Below are positions 60,652 through 64,000 of a stretch of 64,000 nt of DNA, piece by piece (the first letter of the stretch is position 1; the number at the start of each line of letters is the position of its first letter). The DNA is from Atopsyche davidsoni. Lineage: Eukaryota; Arthropoda; Insecta; Trichoptera; Hydrobiosidae. The notes below the pieces were generated by a model. That model worked only from the letters and a program-made list of their open reading frames with translations, had not been told where the DNA came from and did no database searches. Location of the stretch: contig JAILWY010000016.1 of the NCBI GenBank assembly GCA_022113835.1, positions 3,820,501 to 3,884,500 of the forward strand, given 5' to 3'. A program made the translations under genes and the position numbers.

Positions 60652-62544
60652 TTATTCAACGTCATCACAACTATCATCTTCATTTTCATCTATTTTACCG
60701 AAAGGCTCTTCCCCATTAGGGTGTTGTTCGAGAAACTTTTTAATAACTATACATTTCGTCATATAACAAGTACAAGGCATTGGGTGTATTTCAGTTTCTG
60801 GGTCCAATAGAGTTAACTGCAAATTGTATCTGAAATCAATAAATGAAAAACCACGTTTTACATCTTGATTGAGCTAGTAAATAAAATCAAATTCGAAATA
60901 TTTACCTTCGACTGGTTTCTTCCGATCTCTTCATAACTAGTTCCCAACCGATTGGCTCCCCTTTTTCCAATAGTTGTTCATCCGGAAGAACTATCACAGT
61001 TTGCTTCCAATGGGTTATAGGACTCCATGGTGCAGTACATAGTCGAATAGGATCATCATTATTATCTTCACTCAAAGTTGGAAATTGACAATCAAACCAT
61101 ATGCACATACCTTGGTAACGTCCACTTTTAGATGCTCCTAAAAATAATGAATGCCTTAAATAAATAATAAAGAACTAGGACAAAAATATACATTCTTCAG
61201 TCAATATTACATGCATGTAATATTTAACTTCTTCAGGACTTGTGACAAATCAAAGCAATAAATTATACCAGACCACTGAACGATGATTCTACTCTTCGTG
61301 TTCATACATAATTAAAGTGATGATATAGTTGACATATGCATCATACAGTCACAATACATACTAATTAATGTAGTAAAATAAATTACCTATGATATGTTTC
61401 ATAGAATAGCAATTTAAATCAGCTATGGTGTCTTCCTTTAAGTCTATCCAGCACAGTGCAGTTTTTTCTCCCATCAAATGTTCTTCATTTACTTTCATTA
61501 CTTCAGGTTTGTCGCTTTTATTTTTTCTAAGCACAGAACTGACAGACTTCATGGAACACTCGTGAATATTTTCCCAAAAGTCATAAAGCGAAGGTACACT
61601 GAAAGAACCAAAAACAAATATGTATGAAGTATGAGATAATAAATTTACTGTGTACCTTTGTACAATGGAAAAAATAGTACACAGAGGGTTTCCAGCAAGT
61701 GATGCTCACTGTAACAGGTTAAACATATTTTAGTATAACTGATACAGTGTTTATAAAATGGGATAAATTCATTTCTCACTGAAGATCAACCTGAGTTTGA
61801 TAAATGAGTGCTACTTTGTTACTTGCTAACTGTAGAGCATAGGTTGTAATGTAATACCTCTATGGTATTTTATATGGAAAAAAAATTGGTATAATTACAA
61901 CTGTTATGTCATAGGGGACGTTGGAATTTTTTTTTCTTGTCAAGGGGGCGGTGGTCAATAAAAGGTTGGGAACCAATGCTGTAGAGTGTACCAATCTTAT
62001 CAAACAACCTAGATAGATTTTTTTTAATACCTGCATGGTGCTACATACACAGTGGCACTTTCTGGGAACATGCTACCAGTGGATTTTAGGAATTTATCTC
62101 GTGCATAAAAAACAGAATCCAACATTCCTTCGTGCAGCAAATAAAAACCCATCCACTCGGATACAATTATATCAACTTTTTCATCATTTGGAAGCGTAAA
62201 ATCTTCTACTTTACTGTGAATGACCTAAAAAAAATTATTTATACAAAAAAAGTAGGATGGCATTGAATAGAATTCTTAGCACTTTTATAGTGATTATTAT
62301 TGCTTACCTCAACAATATGTTCCATCTTGTTTTCTTTGATAACATTTTTTGCAATTATTGCCAGATTACTGGCTTCTACTGCGTATACCTTCTTGGCTCC
62401 TGCCATGGCACAAAATAAAGAGAGAATTCCTGTGCCAGCTCCTACATCCATTACTGTTTTGCCTTGAATACCGGATTTGTTTTTCATTATTGCTGTTTTG
62501 TAGGAGACCATTCGCTCTGTATCTTCTAACATCAGTTGATGTAT
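60652..62544 (-). CDS. Art8: Arginine methyltransferase Art8 (PRMT family), 5' exon missing
   Basis: Five exons on the minus strand: 62308-62544, 62031-62224, 61387-61598, 60906-61137 and 60652-60829. They give 350 codons plus stop, in phase throughout. Motifs: SAM-binding VMDVGAGTGILS, double-E loop SEWMGFYLLHEGM, VAPCSVPSLYDFW, THW loop SPITHWKQTV and a C-terminal HPMPCTCYMTKCI. From memory these match Drosophila Art8 closely. The family transfers methyl groups from SAM to arginines. The first visible exon starts after an acceptor at IHQLMLEDTERMV, about 10-20 residues into the protein. I could not find the start exon up to 63318; it may lie beyond the HARBI1-like gene. One intron carries a hAT-like insert. 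Confidence 0.92.
61841..61981. mobile_element. Possible hAT-type MITE, copy 4
   Basis: The right end in reverse complement is CAGCATTGGTTCCCAACC, a classic hAT terminus, next to GGGGGCGGTGG. The left end (AGGTTGTAATG) is decayed. The flanks TAGAGCAT/TAGAGTGT match at 6 of 8 bases. It is in the Art8 intron 61599-62030. Confidence 0.55.
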
Positions 62545-63318
62545 CTAGTCAAAGAATTTAAAAGAAACTTATTAATGCAATTGCAGAAAGTCAGTCTCCT
62601 ATGTAAAGAAAATACATAATGTGCTAAGTACAAAGTCAATACGGTTGCCAATTGAAGAAAATCTCAACGAACTTAAGTTCAAGATTAAATTTTTTGTGTT
62701 AATAAAACTATTAATATTATATTTACAATAAATTAAATGAGAAATATTTCCCGACTTTAAAAAAGATCACTGATAATTACAAAAAATATTTTTGATAGTA
62801 AAACTTATTGACAAAGGATTATCAAAAATAAGGTAGGTAGTAAGGATTTTAAAAGAAATAGTTTATTTTTAAATTGTATTTATTTACAGTAAAAAATATT
62901 AACAATATGAGATTAGAATATACTTTGCAGTCATAAAAATAATATCAGATTTTGTAGTACAATCGAATTTATCTAAAAAAAAATAAGAATATCAATTTAA
63001 AAGTCATCACTGAGACAATAAGATCTGATACGTGTGATTGAATGCATTCATGTCTCTTGCCAAAATTTAAACTCTTAGAAGACATGTAACCATTCTGGAA
63101 TGAATGGTATAGCTTTTGTAATTGAATCCGACACATCAAAAATATTTTTATAAAATGAATGGATATAATTCTAAGAACTCAATATAATTATTATATTGCA
63201 AGAGACTAAAAAATAAATTAATTTGAAATTACAAAAATGCTGACTTAATATTAAAAATAATTATTTCACACCTAGATGTAAAATTAATCACAGCGCAATT
63301 TTTCAGTTTCTCTAACAG
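62545..63318. other. Interval between Art8 and the HARBI1-like gene
   Basis: AT-rich. I looked for an exon that could start Art8 (an acidic DYENLE-type end followed by a GT donor) and did not find one. It includes the 3' UTR of the HARBI1-like gene. Confidence 0.4.
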
Positions 63319-64000
63319 CTATAGAGACAGGTATGACATGGCAGGGTTTCCATAATACATAGGAAAGTGCTTTCTAATAAATTCATCTCTAGCAATCAAA
63401 GCCATATTGTCTATTGACGGAATATCTATTCTCTTTTTAGGAAAGTCTTTTTTCCCTTTAACTTCAATCACAACAGAGTTCTCATCAGCCTCAGGCAAAG
63501 GATCTTTATTGACTATGGCCATGTTATGTAGTATTGCACAGCAAGCTATGATTTTCTGTTGCGTTTCTGACTTGCATGCTAAGAAGGTTTGCAAACATCT
63601 AAATCTCTTTTTCCAAAGGTTGATACATTCATCTGCCATATACGTTTTGACTAATGAATCATTGTAATAATATTGGCTGGTGTGTTGAGGTTGTTTGATA
63701 CAAGTCATTATCACAGTTGTAGGGTTGTACGCGTCACTACCAAGCAGTACCCCCTGTATTTCTCCCATCATAAATTTCTGATTTATGTCGCATATGTGAA
63801 ATATTTTGTTTTCATGTGTAGATCCTGGCCACCTGGAGACAACATCTAATATTTCCAAGTCGGGTCCAGTAATTAGCTAAAATTAAATATGAATCTATTA
63901 CAGCAAGTATAACAACAAAAATCGTGGATGTTTTGTGAATATCACATTGTAAACACATCAATATGAAATGTATAAAAAATATTTTTATAGTAATTACCTG
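63319..64000 (-). CDS. HARBI1-like nuclease (PIF/Harbinger transposase family), partial
   Basis: The last exon, 63319-63876, encodes 185 residues plus stop. It is preceded by an intron (63877-63997) with good splice sites; the upstream exon ends CAG at 63998-64000 and runs off the window. Signature of the DDE superfamily endonuclease: LEILDVVSRWPGSTHENKIF, LLGSDAYNP, then a MADECINLWKKRFRCL stretch where the final acid is expected, and ACCAILHNMA. The usual G-D-S is G-S-D here. It could be a domesticated HARBI1-type gene or the transposase of a Harbinger element. The intact frame and intron favour a recent or functional copy. Confidence 0.85.

Overview
This window is AT-rich animal DNA with short spliced introns, arthropod-specific gene families (DM4/DM12, Rab19, Art8) and many small DNA transposons. 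It is almost certainly an insect. Lepidoptera is my best guess, from the piggyBac, hAT and SINE content and gene sizes, but nothing here proves the order. All gene models were built by hand from splice sites, frame continuity and recognised protein families. For most genes the exon lengths add up to an exact open frame.

Layout. 1-285: a Penelope-like element end (minus). 665-4600: PIG-K, the GPI-transamidase catalytic subunit (minus), with nested piggyBac relics in one intron. It sits head-to-head with Rab19 (5749-7801, plus), separated by a 360 bp foldback repeat. 12147-15059: a RING/B-box/coiled-coil/NHL (TRIM-NHL) protein (minus). 15060-38054: about 23 kb with no gene I can support, holding LINE tails, SINEs, hAT MITEs, simple repeats and a few GC-rich pockets. 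38055-40010: an intronless coiled-coil plus ASH/MSP-like protein. 40516-45664: a secreted DM4/DM12 protein with transposons in three introns. 47065-48291: a small secreted six-cysteine peptide gene. 49846-52695: peptidyl-alpha-hydroxyglycine alpha-amidating lyase (PAL). 54064-56126: the SNARE USE1 (minus), head-to-head with gamma-tubulin complex component GCP4 (56699-60384, plus). GCP4 converges on Art8, an arginine methyltransferase (60652-62544, minus; first exon not found). 63319-64000: a HARBI1-like nuclease/transposase (minus), cut by the window edge.

The genes do not form one pathway. Several concern the secretory route: GPI anchoring (PIG-K), membrane traffic (Rab19, USE1), peptide amidation (PAL), and two predicted secreted products next to PAL. 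The best new observations are a recurrent nonautonomous piggyBac family, two of whose copies lie 20-25 bp upstream of splice acceptors; the foldback against the PIG-K start; the uncharacterised six-cysteine peptide beside PAL; and the intronless ASH-domain gene.
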